The notes: generated from the letters alone by a model not told the origin. A DNA stretch of 64,000 bases from Cohnella rhizoplanae (GCF_948329515.1 NZ_CAOJCN010000001.1:372001-436000), one strand, 5' to 3'. Shown: positions 15,228 through 24,550, counted from the stretch's first letter. Program-made: numbers and translations.

Positions 15228-15830
15228 ATGGCCGTGAACCGCAGCCATGAAGTCGAATATTGCAACCTGGAACTTCGTTTCGACCGCGGACAGATTCAGA
15301 ATTTGATTCGGGATTTGATTCAAGAAGGCTATTCCCTTTACTGGAACGAGAGCGAGTCGTTTTTTCTCGTTTCCGTCAGGACGGGGAGAAGGCTGCTCAA
15401 GCTGCGCTTCCAGCGGACCAGAGGACGCTACAAGATGGTCGGGGATTATTTGATCAGGGACGAGAAGTTCGCGCTGTGGCTGGAAAAGCTGATCAACGAT
15501 TCGAGAGGCCATGCCGTCGTCAAGCGTTTCCGGGATCGTCACCTGTTGATAGAGAACATTATGTTCGGCGAAATCATACGACTCGTGGAGGTGTCAGGCA
15601 TGGAGCATCGGATCATATTCCAGAAGCGCCCTCAGATCACGGTGGAAGACATGATACAAGCATACAAGTCCAAGCGGGCCGAGCAGCGCGCGGGCGTGCT
15701 GCGGCTGGAGATCGACTACGAGCTCGCCGTCTTGCACGATGCCCTCCAATCGGAGGACGCCGAGGCCGCCGAAGCCTCCAAGGCGAAGCTGTCCGCGATG
15801 CGTCTCGAGAGCCTTCAACTCGAACTTTAG
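15228..15830 (+). CDS. conserved hypothetical protein, cytosolic
   Basis: This is a 200-residue protein from ATG 15228 directly behind GCAGGAGGGGGG; GTG at 15234 is an alternative with better spacing. There is no signal or membrane helix. The N-terminal half is mixed alpha/beta (ELRFDRGQIQNLIRDLIQEGYSLYWNESESFFLVSVRTGRRLLKLRFQ) and very basic around residues 50-100. The C-terminal third is a charged helix (EDMIQAYKSKRAEQRAGVLRLEIDYELAVLHDAL). It looks like a protein I have seen only as hypothetical in Paenibacillaceae. I assign no role. It has its own terminator. Confidence 0.7.
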   Translation: MAVNRSHEVEYCNLELRFDRGQIQNLIRDLIQEGYSLYWNESESFFLVSVRTGRRLLKLRFQRTRGRYKMVGDYLIRDEKFALWLEKLINDSRGHAVVKRFRDRHLLIENIMFGEIIRLVEVSGMEHRIIFQKRPQITVEDMIQAYKSKRAEQRAGVLRLEIDYELAVLHDALQSEDAEAAEASKAKLSAMRLESLQLEL

Positions 15831-15853
15831 GTCGCGACTTATATAGCATTCTG

Positions 15854-15881
15854 CGGACGCTCCGATAGGGGCGTCCTTTTT
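15854..15881 (+). terminator. terminator after the 200-residue hypothetical gene
   Basis: GGACGCTCC pairs with GGGGCGTCC across a 4-base loop and is followed by TTTTTT. Confidence 0.8.
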
Positions 15882-15981
15882 TATGCCGTCCGATCCGGAT
15901 TGGTATTGTCCTGCGACGCATCAACGGGTTAAAATGTGGGATGGCAATGATGATACGATTCGTTCCGGGGAGGATTATCCA

Positions 15982-16653
15982 ATGAAACTGTCTCAAAACG
16001 ACAAGCTGGTCATGATCGGCGATTCGATCACGGATTGCGGCCGCGGCCGGCCGTTCGGAGAAGGGCTGGGCGCCGGGCTCGGCAACGGCTACGTCTCGAT
16101 CGCGGCCGGGCTGCTGCAGAGCGTCTATCCCGCGCTCGCCGCGCGCGTGGTGAACGTCGGCACGAGCGGCCATACGGTCCGCGATCTCGCGGGGCGCTGG
16201 CAGACGGACGTGCTGGATCTGTCGCCGGATTGGGTATCCGTCATGATCGGTACCAACGACGTATGGCGGCAGTACGACCAGCCGTATATCAAGGAGTCCC
16301 ATGTATACGCGGAGGAGTACGAGGAGACGCTGAGCGAGCTGGTGGAAAAAACGCTCACCCACGTCAAGGGCATCGTGCTGATGACCCCGTTTTACCTCGA
16401 GCCTAACCGGAACGACGCCATGCGCGCGACGATGGATCAGTACGGCGGCATCGTGAAGCGGATCGCGGAAAATCACGGCACGCTGTTCGTTGATACCCAG
16501 GCAGCGTTCGACCGGGTGCTGTCTCATATCTACCCGGCGACGATCGCGTGGGACCGGGTTCACCCGAGCACGGCGGGCCACATCACGCTGGCGAAGGCGT
16601 TTTTGGACGCGCTCGGTTTTTCCTGGAACGGAGAAGCGGGAGCGGCCGAATAA
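15982..16653 (+). CDS. SGNH/GDSL-family hydrolase
   Basis: ATG at 15982 follows GGGGAGG by eight bases and gives 223 residues. Block I is MIGDSITD (nucleophile Ser15), block II has the glycine in NVGTSGHTVRDL, block III is IGTNDVW with the oxyanion-hole Asn, and block V is WDRVHPSTAGH with the catalytic Asp and His. This is the complete SGNH set. No signal peptide is present, so it acts inside the cell. Such enzymes deacylate lysophospholipids, acyl-CoAs or acetylated sugars; the Firmicute relatives of this length act mainly on acetyl-carbohydrates, but the substrate here is open. Confidence 0.88.
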   Translation: MKLSQNDKLVMIGDSITDCGRGRPFGEGLGAGLGNGYVSIAAGLLQSVYPALAARVVNVGTSGHTVRDLAGRWQTDVLDLSPDWVSVMIGTNDVWRQYDQPYIKESHVYAEEYEETLSELVEKTLTHVKGIVLMTPFYLEPNRNDAMRATMDQYGGIVKRIAENHGTLFVDTQAAFDRVLSHIYPATIAWDRVHPSTAGHITLAKAFLDALGFSWNGEAGAAE

Positions 16654-16705
16654 AGGCGGGGATCGCCGGCATATCATCGCGCGTTTTGCGCGCTTACCCG
16701 CGTTG

Positions 16706-16734
16706 TTTTCATCTTCCGGCAAAAAGAGTACAAT
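16706..16734 (+). promoter_or_regulatory. probable gnd promoter
   Basis: TACAAT (16729-16734) is a good -10 box. TTTTCA (16706-16711) lies 17 bases upstream as a weak -35. Transcription would start inside the 14-bp repeat array. Confidence 0.5.
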
Positions 16735-16735
16735 A

Positions 16736-16805
16736 GGGTTGGCAGAAAAGGGTTGGCAGAAAAGGGTTGGCAGAAAAGGGTTGGCAGAAAAGGGTTGGCA
16801 GAAAA
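16736..16805 (+). repeat. five perfect tandem copies of a 14-bp unit in the gnd leader
   Basis: The unit GGGTTGGCAGAAAA is repeated five times without a single mismatch between the -10 box and the gnd ribosome site. Perfect short tandem repeats change copy number by slippage. Fourteen bases is not a multiple of three, but the array is outside the coding frame, so variation would alter leader length rather than protein. Confidence 0.95.
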
Positions 16806-16864
16806 ACGCAGAAGGTCACGCTCCGGAAAAAACGGCTTAACGGCTTGGAGGAAGGAATCGAATC

Positions 16865-18280
16865 ATGTCTAATGCAAATATCGGCGTCGTCGGCATGGCC
16901 GTCATGGGACGCAATCTGGCGCTCAACATCGAGAGCCGCGGATTTACGGTAGCGGTGTTCAACCGCTCGCGCGAGAAGACGGACGATCTGATGAACACGG
17001 ACGGCAAGGGCAAGAACCTTGTGCCTACATACACCGTCGAAGAATTCGTGGCTTCGCTCGAGAAGCCCCGCAAGATCCTGATCATGGTGCAAGCCGGCTC
17101 CGGCACGGACGCGACGATCGAGTCGCTCGTTCCGCATCTGGACAAGGGCGACATTATCATCGACGGCGGCAACGCCTACTTCCCGGACACGCAGCGCCGC
17201 AGCAGGGACCTGACCGAGCGCGGCTTCCACTTCATCGGCACCGGCGTATCCGGCGGCGAGGAAGGCGCGCTCAAGGGTCCGTCCATCATGCCGGGCGGCC
17301 CCGAAGAAGCCTACAAGCTGGTCGAGCCGATCCTGACGGGCATCTCGGCCAAGGTGAACGGCGATCCGTGCTGCACGTACATCGGCCCGGACGGCGCGGG
17401 GCATTACGTCAAGATGGTGCACAACGGCATCGAGTACGGCGACATGCAGCTGATCTGCGAAGCCTACCAACTGCTGAAGGACGTGCTCGGCGTAGAAGCC
17501 GACGAGCTGCACCGGATCTTCGGCGAGTGGAACAAGGGCGAGCTGGACAGCTATCTGATCGAGATCACGACAGACATTTTCGCCGAGAAGGATCCGGAGA
17601 CCGGCAAGCCGATGGTCGACGTCATCCTCGACTCCGCGGGCCAGAAGGGCACCGGCAAGTGGACGAGCCAGAGCTCGCTCGACCTGGGCGTGCCGCTGTC
17701 CATCATCACCGAGTCCGTCTTCTCGCGCTTCCTCTCCGCCATGAAGGAAGAGCGCGTCGCCGCCAGCCAGGTGCTGAGAGGCCCGGCCAAGACCGCGTTC
17801 GCAGGCGACCGCGACGCCTTCATCGAGAGCGTGCGCAAGGCGCTGTTCGCCAGCAAGATCTGCTCCTACGCGCAGGGCTTCGCGCAGATGCGCGCCGCCT
17901 CCGAGGAGTACGACTGGAATCTGCAATACGGCAATATCGCGATGATCTTCCGCGGCGGCTGCATCATCCGCGCCCGCTTCCTGCAGAACATCAAGGACGC
18001 CTACGACCGCGACCCGGCGCTGCGCAACCTGCTGCTCGACGAGTACTTCAAGAACGTCGTCGAGTCCTACCAGGACGCCTGGCGCGAGGTCGTCGCCTCG
18101 GCGGTCAAGTTCGGCATTCCGGTACCCGCGTTCGCGAGCGCGCTGGCTTACTACGACAGCTACCGCTCCGCGCGTCTGCCGGCCAACCTTCTGCAGGCGC
18201 AGCGCGACTACTTCGGCGCGCACACGTTCAAGCGGCTCGACAAGGAAGGCACGTTCCACCACAACTGGCTGCACAATTAA
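16865..18280 (+). CDS. gnd: 6-phosphogluconate dehydrogenase, decarboxylating
   Basis: This is a 471-residue protein from ATG 16865, behind GGAGGAAGGA. The N-terminal Rossmann domain starts [21 protein letters not shown], and [10 protein letters not shown] follows the second strand, where the Arg favours NADP+. Substrate-binding blocks [36 protein letters not shown] (with catalytic Lys) and the C-terminal [14 protein letters not shown] are intact, and the length is standard. It oxidises 6-phosphogluconate to ribulose 5-phosphate and CO2, yielding NADPH in the oxidative pentose phosphate pathway. Its leader contains the repeat array described separately. Confidence 0.96.
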   Translation: MSNANIGVVGMAVMGRNLALNIESRGFTVAVFNRSREKTDDLMNTDGKGKNLVPTYTVEEFVASLEKPRKILIMVQAGSGTDATIESLVPHLDKGDIIIDGGNAYFPDTQRRSRDLTERGFHFIGTGVSGGEEGALKGPSIMPGGPEEAYKLVEPILTGISAKVNGDPCCTYIGPDGAGHYVKMVHNGIEYGDMQLICEAYQLLKDVLGVEADELHRIFGEWNKGELDSYLIEITTDIFAEKDPETGKPMVDVILDSAGQKGTGKWTSQSSLDLGVPLSIITESVFSRFLSAMKEERVAASQVLRGPAKTAFAGDRDAFIESVRKALFASKICSYAQGFAQMRAASEEYDWNLQYGNIAMIFRGGCIIRARFLQNIKDAYDRDPALRNLLLDEYFKNVVESYQDAWREVVASAVKFGIPVPAFASALAYYDSYRSARLPANLLQAQRDYFGAHTFKRLDKEGTFHHNWLHN

Positions 18281-18305
18281 TAGTCAGCCTGCATAGCTAA
18301 CGCGA

Positions 18306-18354
18306 GGACGGCCGATCGAGCCCCATCTTGTCCGGGACTCCTTCGGCCGTTCTT
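18306..18354 (+). terminator. probable terminator after gnd
   Basis: ACGGCCGA (18308-18315) can pair with TCGGCCGT (18343-18350), followed by TCTT. The loop is long, so confidence is moderate. Confidence 0.5.
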
Positions 18355-18483
18355 GCGCCGTCCGGGCAGGCGGTTATTCGTAGCGGAGCATGCTGGGCAG
18401 ATGGCGCAATCTTGCTAACCGCGCGCGGATTCGCAGGTACGAAGCGCCGGTTATGTATGCTATGATTGTGGCACGGGCAAACG

Positions 18484-18522
18484 CAGCGGGACACGCCCAA
18501 TACCCTAAGGCGTGTCCCGCTG
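18484..18522 (-). terminator. 14-bp hairpin after the rhodanese gene
   Basis: CAGCGGGACACGCC and GGCGTGTCCCGCTG form a perfect 14-bp stem with an 11-base loop, 28 bases beyond the rhodanese stop. The minus-strand tail CGTTTG is only weakly U-rich. Apart from this hairpin and the gnd terminator I see nothing in 18281-18549. Confidence 0.6.
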
Positions 18523-18549
18523 AAGGATGCTACCATGCCGGAAGAGAGA

Positions 18550-18852
18550 TCAGAGCTCGTTCCATGCCAGCATGCCGCCGACCATGTTGACCGCGCGGCC
18601 GAAGCCGAGCTCGCTCAAGTATTCGCAGGCTCTGGCGCTTCGTGCGCCGCTGCGGCAGATGAAGATGACTTCTTCGTCCTTCGGGATCTCGGACAGCCTC
18701 TCGGGCAGCGTGCCGAGACGGATATGCTTGGCGCCCGGGATCATTCCCGCCGCGACCTCTTCGTCCTCTCGGACATCGATCAGGTACGGCGCGTCGCCGG
18801 CGTCAAGACGGGCCTTAAGCTGCTCGACCGTCGTCGTTTCGTATGTGCTCAT
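18550..18852 (-). CDS. rhodanese-like domain protein
   Basis: ATG at 18852, with GGAGG eight bases upstream, gives 100 residues. It is a single rhodanese domain: YLIDVREDEEVAAGMIPGAKHIRLGTLPER, then the active-site loop CRSGARS with Cys66, and the C-terminal GRAVNMVGGMLAWNEL. Single-domain rhodaneses carry persulfide sulfur on the loop cysteine for sulfur transfer or thiol chemistry. There is no signal peptide, so it is cytosolic. The physiological acceptor is unknown. It is divergent from aroA. Confidence 0.9.
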   Translation of the reverse strand: MSTYETTTVEQLKARLDAGDAPYLIDVREDEEVAAGMIPGAKHIRLGTLPERLSEIPKDEEVIFICRSGARSARACEYLSELGFGRAVNMVGGMLAWNEL

Positions 18853-18981
18853 CGCGTTTGCCTCCATCGCTCGTTATTATTCAGTTTCATCATAAAGACA
18901 CCGGACGCCGCAAGTCAACACGCGTTCGGCATGCCGCCATATTATATCGTTTCTCACGAACGAAGGGAGAACGCAGTCCAG

Positions 18982-20277
18982 ATGGATATGATCGTCACGC
19001 CTACCCCGCGCCTAGCGGGCGAGATTCAAGCCTTGTCTTCCAAAAATTACACGACGCGTTACTTGCTCGTCGCCGCGTTGGCGGAAGGGACGAGCGTCAT
19101 CCGGTATCCGGCTCACAGCGAGGACAGCGACGCGCTGCGCCGCTGCGTGCGGGACCTTGGCGCCGTGCTCGAGGAGGACGACGAGAAGATCGTCGTCACG
19201 GGCTTCGGCAGTCGTCCGAAGGCCGTCAAGGAGCTAGACGTCGGCAACGCGGGCGCCGTGCTGCGCTTCCTGATGGCGGTTGCGGCTTTGCTGCCCGAGG
19301 TGACCTTCGTCAACAAGTATCCCGAGTCGCTCGGCAAACGCCCGCATGACGACCTGATCCGGGCGCTGGAGAGCATGGGCGCGCGCATCGAGCACCGGGA
19401 AGGCAAGCTGCCGATCACGATTCGCGGCGGCGACGCCGTCCGCGGCGGCAAGATTCAAGTGTCGGGCAGCGTGAGCTCCCAGTTCCTGAGCGCGCTGCTC
19501 TTCCTGACGCCGCTGCTAGCCGAAGACAGCGAGATCGAGGTGCTGCACGACCTGAAGTCCAAGGTCGTCGTCGGACAGACGCTGGAGGTGCTCGCGCAAG
19601 CCGGCATCGTCGTGGAAGCCTCGGACGACCTGATGCGCTACAAGGTGCCGGGCGGCCAGCGTTACCGCGCGCAGGAGTACATCGTCCAGGGCGATTATCC
19701 GGGTTCGGCCGCCATTCTGGCTGCGGCCGCCGTCACCGGGTCGGACGTCACGGTTCACCGGCTGCTCGAGGAGAGCAAGCAGGGCGAGCGGGCCGTCGTC
19801 GACGTTCTGCAGGCGATGGGGACGCCGTTGACGCATCGGGACGGCGTCGTGCGTGTTAGCGGCAACGGCAAGCTGAAGGCCGTCGAATTCGACGGGGACG
19901 AATTCACGGATGGCGTGCTCGCGATGGTCGCCGCCGCCGTGTTCGCCGAAGGCACGTCCCGTTTTTATAACGTGGAGAATCTACGGTACAAGGAATGCGA
20001 CCGCATCACCGATTACCTCGCCGAGCTTCGCAAGGCAGGCGCCAACGTCGAGGAGAATAAGGACGAGATCATCGTTCACGGCCGTCCCGAGGGCGTGGAG
20101 GGCGGCGTCACGATCGATGCCCACTACGACCACCGCGTCATTATGGCGCTTACCGTCGTCGGGCTGAGGTCCAAGGCCCCGCTGACGATCAAGGACGCCC
20201 ATCACGTGGCCAAGTCTTATCCGAATTTCTTCGATCATCTGCAAGCGCTAGGCGCCAACGTCCGCTGGTCGGAATAG
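18982..20277 (+). CDS. aroA: 3-phosphoshikimate 1-carboxyvinyltransferase (EPSP synthase)
   Basis: ATG at 18982 gives 431 residues, normal for the family; a longer in-frame extension to 18466 has no support and would run through the rhodanese gene. Key blocks are SSKNYTTRYLLVAALAEGTS, DVGNAGAVLRFLMAVAAL, YPESLGKRPHDDLIRALE, SGSVSSQFLSALLF and the C-terminal DAHYDHRVIMALTVVGLRS with DAHHVAKSYPNFF. The enzyme transfers enolpyruvate from PEP to shikimate 3-phosphate in aromatic amino acid synthesis. It stands alone here instead of in an aro/trp operon. A CoA-binding protein follows 47 bases downstream on the same strand. Confidence 0.95.
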   Translation: MDMIVTPTPRLAGEIQALSSKNYTTRYLLVAALAEGTSVIRYPAHSEDSDALRRCVRDLGAVLEEDDEKIVVTGFGSRPKAVKELDVGNAGAVLRFLMAVAALLPEVTFVNKYPESLGKRPHDDLIRALESMGARIEHREGKLPITIRGGDAVRGGKIQVSGSVSSQFLSALLFLTPLLAEDSEIEVLHDLKSKVVVGQTLEVLAQAGIVVEASDDLMRYKVPGGQRYRAQEYIVQGDYPGSAAILAAAAVTGSDVTVHRLLEESKQGERAVVDVLQAMGTPLTHRDGVVRVSGNGKLKAVEFDGDEFTDGVLAMVAAAVFAEGTSRFYNVENLRYKECDRITDYLAELRKAGANVEENKDEIIVHGRPEGVEGGVTIDAHYDHRVIMALTVVGLRSKAPLTIKDAHHVAKSYPNFFDHLQALGANVRWSE

Positions 20278-20324
20278 GAGCGGCCAGCCCGCCGCGGCGA
20301 ACGCTTCAACATTAAAGGAGGCAG

Positions 20325-20759
20325 ATGAACATGCCATTCGAGAACCCCGGCCGCGACGAGATCAAGCGCATCCTCCGGGAGACGACGACCGTCGCGGTCG
20401 TCGGGCTGTCCGGCGATCCCGACAAGACCAGCCATATGGTGTCCGCCGCCATGCAGTCGAAGGGGTACCGCATCATCCCCGTCAACCCCAAGGAGTCCGA
20501 GATTCTCGGCGAGAAATGCTACAAGTCGCTGGCCGACATCCCGGAGCCGATCGACATCGTGAACGTTTTTCGCCGCCCGGAACATACGCCGCAGGTCGCG
20601 GAGGAGGCCGTCGCCGCAGGGGCCAAGGTGCTGTGGCTCCAGCTGGGCATCGTCAGCGACGAGGCCGCGAGCATCGCGGCGGCCGGCGGGCTGACCGTCA
20701 TCATGGACCGCTGCATCAAAGTCGAAGATTCGATCCTGCTCCCCGAAGGGAAAAACTGA
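20325..20759 (+). CDS. CoA-binding domain protein (YneT/YccU family)
   Basis: This is a 144-residue protein behind AAAGGAGG; ATG 20325 or, with better spacing, ATG 20331 is the start. It is a single Rossmann-like CoA-binding domain: TVAVVGLSGDPDKTSHMVSAAMQSKGYRIIPVNP, then EPIDIVNVFRRPEHTPQVAEEAVAAGAKVLWLQLGI and a final VIMDRCIKVE. This is the YneT/YccU family, related to the CoA-binding part of succinyl-CoA ligase alpha. The precise role is unknown. It probably shares a transcript with aroA. Confidence 0.88.
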   Translation: MNMPFENPGRDEIKRILRETTTVAVVGLSGDPDKTSHMVSAAMQSKGYRIIPVNPKESEILGEKCYKSLADIPEPIDIVNVFRRPEHTPQVAEEAVAAGAKVLWLQLGIVSDEAASIAAAGGLTVIMDRCIKVEDSILLPEGKN

Positions 20760-20877
20760 CCGGCTTCGCGTTTACGGGACGGGTCGCGATCGGAGCATCA
20801 TACGCTTCGGGGCGGCCCGTATTTAACGTTTGAACGGCAACGGCCCGTTCCGGCGGAAAGGAGGCGTGATCCCGCGC

Positions 20878-22764
20878 ATGTTCGGAATCGGTTATTTGCA
20901 AAGACTCGGCCGCGCGATGATGCTTCCGATGACGGTGCTGCCCGCGGCCGCCGTTTTTCTCATGCTCTCGCGGCTGCCTTGGGACGCAGTCGGTCTCGCT
21001 TCGGCGCCGTCGCTCCTGCATGCGGCAGGCATGGCGATTTTCGCCTACGTGCCGTACGTGTTCGCTATCGGCATCGCGCTCGGCCTGTCCAATCAATCGG
21101 TTCACGCCGGCATGGCCTCGCTGGTCGGCATGATTATTTTCGGCGCGGTGACCCAGGCCTTCGATCCCGGCGGCGTCCAGCCCTCGATGTTCGCGGGCGT
21201 CGTCATCGGCATGCTGTCGGGATGGGCCGGCGAGCGATTTAAATCATTCCAGCTGCCCGAGTCCCTGCAGTTTTTCGGGGGGACCCGATTCGTGCCGATT
21301 TTTATGAGCGGATTCTCGTTCGCGTTCGCCTGGCTTATGATCGGGATCGGGCAAGGGTTGCTCGTCTGGATCGGCGCGACGGGCGGACTGGTGAATTCCG
21401 CCGGAGGCTTCGGCATTTTCCTTTATGGCTTTTTACATCGGATCCTCGTCGCGTTCGGCCTCCATCACCTGCTCAACCACCTGTTCTGGTTTCAGATCGG
21501 CGATTACACGGCACCGGACGGGAACGTCTACTTTGGGGACATGCCGAGATTTTTCGCCGGGGACCCGACCGCCGGCGTCTATATGACCGGCCTGTATCCG
21601 GTCATCATGTTCGCGCTCCCCGCCATCGCGTACGCGATCATTCACGAGGCTCGCGAGGATCTCAAGCCCAAGACGGCCAAGCAGTTCCGCGTGGCCGCGC
21701 TGACGGCGTTCGTGACGGGCGTCACCGAGCCGGTCGAGTTCGCGTTCCTTTTCGTGGCGCCCTATCTCTTCATCGTCCACGCGCTCCTCTCCGGCGGCAT
21801 CATGTGGCTCACGTACGAGCTCGGCATCCGCGAGGGCTTCACCTTTTCTGCGGGCGCGCTGGAGTACATTATTAACTTCCGGCTGTCCGAGCGGGGCTGG
21901 ATGATCATCCCGATCGGTCTCGCGGTGGGCGCGCTGTATTATGTGCTGTTCCGATGGAGCATCCGCAGATTCCAGCTGTCGACGCCCGGCCGCGAGGATT
22001 CGACGCGGCTGGACGATTGGGGCGGCGACATCCCGTACCGGGCCCCGCTCGTGCTGCAGGCGCTCGGCGGCAAGGACAACATCGCGCGCATCGAAGCCTG
22101 CATCACGCGGCTCAGGCTGACGCTGAACGACGACAGGCGCGTCGACGCCAAGAGCCTGCGGCATCTGGGCGCGGCGGGCGTCATCCGGCTCGGCGGGGGG
22201 CATGTGCAGGTCGTGTTCGGCACGTACTCCGACCTGATCCGCGGGGAGATCGTCAAGCTGATGCAGCTGGACGTGCATCAGGTCCAGTTCCACGCGCCGC
22301 TGCAGGGCCGCATGATTCCGCTCGAGGAAGTGGACGATCCGATTTTCGCGCAGAAGCTAGTAGGCAAGGGCGTCGCCTTTATTCCAGACAAGGGCGAGCT
22401 CGTCGCGCCGGTCCGGGGCAAGATCATTCATCTGTATCCGACCAAGCACGCGATCGGGATCGAGACGCCCGAGGGGCTCGAGGTGCTGCTCCACATCGGG
22501 ATCAACACATCCCAGATGAACGGAGAAGGCTTTACGGCGTTGGTCGGCGAAGGCGACGAGGTCATGCCAGGGCAGCCGCTCATCCGGTTCCACCTGCCTA
22601 CGCTTAGGGCGCATGCCAAGTCGCTGGCGACGCCGATGGTCATAACGAATTCGGATATCGTCCGTTCCTGGCGCTTCGCGCCTTTTAAGGCGGTTAAGAA
22701 GGGGCAGGCCGCGGTGATGTCGGTCGTGGTGAGAGAGAGAGAAAACAGGGGGGCGAAGTTATGA
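20878..22764 (+). CDS. PTS EIICBA permease, N-acetylglucosamine/glucose type
   Basis: ATG at 20878 with AAAGGAGG twelve bases upstream gives 628 residues. Residues about 1-370 are the EIIC channel (FGIGYLQRLGRAMMLPMTVLPAA, HRILVAFGLHHLLNHLFWF, GVTEPVEFAFLFVAPYLF). The EIIB domain (about 385-465) has phospho-Cys in EACITRLRLTLND. The EIIA domain (about 480-610) has PTKHAIGIETPEGLEVLLHIGINT with the phospho-His. The NLFWFQ-like EIIC sequence and the order C-B-A match NagE/NagP GlcNAc transporters, though glucose is possible. Its stop overlaps the start of ptsI, so enzyme I is translationally coupled. Confidence 0.9.
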   Translation: MFGIGYLQRLGRAMMLPMTVLPAAAVFLMLSRLPWDAVGLASAPSLLHAAGMAIFAYVPYVFAIGIALGLSNQSVHAGMASLVGMIIFGAVTQAFDPGGVQPSMFAGVVIGMLSGWAGERFKSFQLPESLQFFGGTRFVPIFMSGFSFAFAWLMIGIGQGLLVWIGATGGLVNSAGGFGIFLYGFLHRILVAFGLHHLLNHLFWFQIGDYTAPDGNVYFGDMPRFFAGDPTAGVYMTGLYPVIMFALPAIAYAIIHEAREDLKPKTAKQFRVAALTAFVTGVTEPVEFAFLFVAPYLFIVHALLSGGIMWLTYELGIREGFTFSAGALEYIINFRLSERGWMIIPIGLAVGALYYVLFRWSIRRFQLSTPGREDSTRLDDWGGDIPYRAPLVLQALGGKDNIARIEACITRLRLTLNDDRRVDAKSLRHLGAAGVIRLGGGHVQVVFGTYSDLIRGEIVKLMQLDVHQVQFHAPLQGRMIPLEEVDDPIFAQKLVGKGVAFIPDKGELVAPVRGKIIHLYPTKHAIGIETPEGLEVLLHIGINTSQMNGEGFTALVGEGDEVMPGQPLIRFHLPTLRAHAKSLATPMVITNSDIVRSWRFAPFKAVKKGQAAVMSVVVRERENRGAKL

Positions 22765-24518
22765 TCCAAGCGATCGGAGGCTCGGAGGGCATTGCCATCG
22801 GCAAGGCGTTCGTACTGCCCAACTGGGAGTGGGAGCTGCCCGAACAGAAGATCGACGCGCTGGATCTGGCGCTCGAGTTCGAACGGCTCTACGAAGGCAT
22901 CAAGCGTTCGAAGACCGAGATCCATCAGATGAAAAGCGATCTCGACGAGGCGGTCGGCGCGGACGAGGCCAGCATATTCGATGCGCATCTGGCCATTCTC
23001 GACGACCCTGTCTTCATGAACGAGATCCAGGGCATCATCCAGCGCCAGTACAAGGCGGCCGAGGTGGCGGTGAAGGAAGCGATCGACCACTTCGTCACGA
23101 TGTTCGACCTGCTCGACGACGAATACATGAAGGAGCGGGCGCTCGATATCAAGGACGTCGGCAATCGTCTGCTCAAGCATCTGCTCGGCGCTCCCGAGAT
23201 CTCGCTGCCAACGGACGCGCAGCCGTTTATCCTCGTCGTTCGCGAGCTGACGCCGTCCCAGCTCATCCATCTCAAGCCCGACGTCGTGCTGGGCATCGTG
23301 ACCATGATCGGCAGCGCCTCCTCGCACTCGGCTATCATGGCCCGGGCGTTCGGCATCCCGCTCGTCATGGGCGTCGAGGGCAAGCTGCCCGAGCCGATCG
23401 TGACGGGAGACCTGCTCATCCTCGACGGCGGCGCAGGCACGCTGGCGGTCATGCCGAACGCGGAGATGGTCGGCCGGTATACGGAGCTGCGCAAGCAGCA
23501 TCTGGACGCCAAAGAGCGGCTGCAGGAGCTCGTGCAGGTGCCTTCGGTGACGCCGGACGGCGAACGGCTGTTCCTGGCGGCCAATATCAGCTCCGTCAAG
23601 GAGCTCGACGCGGCGCTGTCGCGAGGCGCGGACGGCGTGGGCTTGTTCCGCACCGAGTTCTTGTACATGGACCGTTCGCGGTTCCCGACGGAGGATGAGC
23701 AGTTCGAGGTCTACAAGGCGGCAGCCGAGCGTCTGGGCGGGGCCGCGCTGACGATCCGCACCCTCGACATCGGCGGAGACAAGCAGCTGGATTATTACGA
23801 CATGCCCGAGGAAGAAAATCCGTTCCTGGGCTATCGCGCCATCCGCTTCAGCCTGGACCGGAGCGACCTGTTCAAGACGCAGTTGCGGGCGATCCTGCGC
23901 GCGTCCGTCTTCGGGAACATCCGGATCATGTACCCGCTGATCGCTTCGATCGAGGAGGTCCGCGCGGCCAACGCGCTGCTGGCGGAAGCCCAGCGGGAGC
24001 TGGCGGCCGAGGGGCTTCCCTTCCGGGACGGCGTGCCCACGGGAGCGATGATCGAGGTGCCAGCGGCCGTGATGATCGCCGATCTGCTGGCGAGGGAGGT
24101 CTCGTTCCTCAGCATCGGCACGAATGACCTCATCCAGTTCACGCTGGCGGTCGACCGGATGAACGAGCAGATCAACCATATGTACGAGCCGTATCATCCG
24201 GCAGTCCTGCGCATGCTGCGGAGCGTCGCGGAAGCCGCCGCCAGATGCGGCGTGCCCGTCAGCGTCTGCGGGGAGATGGCCGGCGACGTCCGGGCGGTAC
24301 CGATCTGGGTCGGCCTCGGCATCCAGATGCTGAGCATGTCCGTGCAGTCGGTGCTGCCGGTGAAGGCGACGATGCTGCGCACCAACGCCATGGCCTGCAG
24401 GCAGTTGACGGAAGAGCTGTTCGGGCTTCGGACGGCCGCCGAGATCAAGGAACGGCTCGAGCGGTTCCACGCCGGCGCCGCCGTACGGGACGAGCGGCTC
24501 CATCCGGGCAAGAGGTAG
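22761..24518 (+). CDS. ptsI: PTS enzyme I (phosphoenolpyruvate-protein phosphotransferase)
   Basis: This is a 585-residue protein whose ATG overlaps the EIICBA stop (ATGA). It has the full EI layout: N-terminal HPr-binding and phosphohistidine domain with active His189 in GSASSHSAIMAR (GGRTSHSAIMAR is more usual), then the PEP-binding barrel with GADGVGLFRTEFLYMDR, FFSIGTNDLIQF-type FLSIGTNDLIQFTLAVDR and VSVCGEMAGD with the catalytic Cys. It passes phosphate from PEP to HPr. No ptsH is in the operon. It may be the general EI or a second, sugar-specific one. A strong terminator follows. Confidence 0.94.
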   Translation: MIQAIGGSEGIAIGKAFVLPNWEWELPEQKIDALDLALEFERLYEGIKRSKTEIHQMKSDLDEAVGADEASIFDAHLAILDDPVFMNEIQGIIQRQYKAAEVAVKEAIDHFVTMFDLLDDEYMKERALDIKDVGNRLLKHLLGAPEISLPTDAQPFILVVRELTPSQLIHLKPDVVLGIVTMIGSASSHSAIMARAFGIPLVMGVEGKLPEPIVTGDLLILDGGAGTLAVMPNAEMVGRYTELRKQHLDAKERLQELVQVPSVTPDGERLFLAANISSVKELDAALSRGADGVGLFRTEFLYMDRSRFPTEDEQFEVYKAAAERLGGAALTIRTLDIGGDKQLDYYDMPEEENPFLGYRAIRFSLDRSDLFKTQLRAILRASVFGNIRIMYPLIASIEEVRAANALLAEAQRELAAEGLPFRDGVPTGAMIEVPAAVMIADLLAREVSFLSIGTNDLIQFTLAVDRMNEQINHMYEPYHPAVLRMLRSVAEAAARCGVPVSVCGEMAGDVRAVPIWVGLGIQMLSMSVQSVLPVKATMLRTNAMACRQLTEELFGLRTAAEIKERLERFHAGAAVRDERLHPGKR

Positions 24519-24550
24519 CCGCGATTGCGGGGACCCCTCGCGAACGCAGA

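Noticed and set aside
16736..16805. Short CRISPR array
   Set aside because: The 14-bp units are directly adjacent without spacers and no cas gene is present, so this is a simple tandem repeat.
16709..18274. 521-residue minus-strand frame over gnd
   Set aside because: Antisense of gnd; its C-terminal NPFLPTLFCQP-type repeat is only the 14-bp tandem repeat read in reverse.
22428..24503. 691-residue open frame on the minus strand
   Set aside because: It is antisense to ptsI and the EIICBA tail. The sense frame has every enzyme I motif, and the antisense protein is rich in Arg, Asp, His and Leu as expected from high-GC codon bias. No ribosome site.
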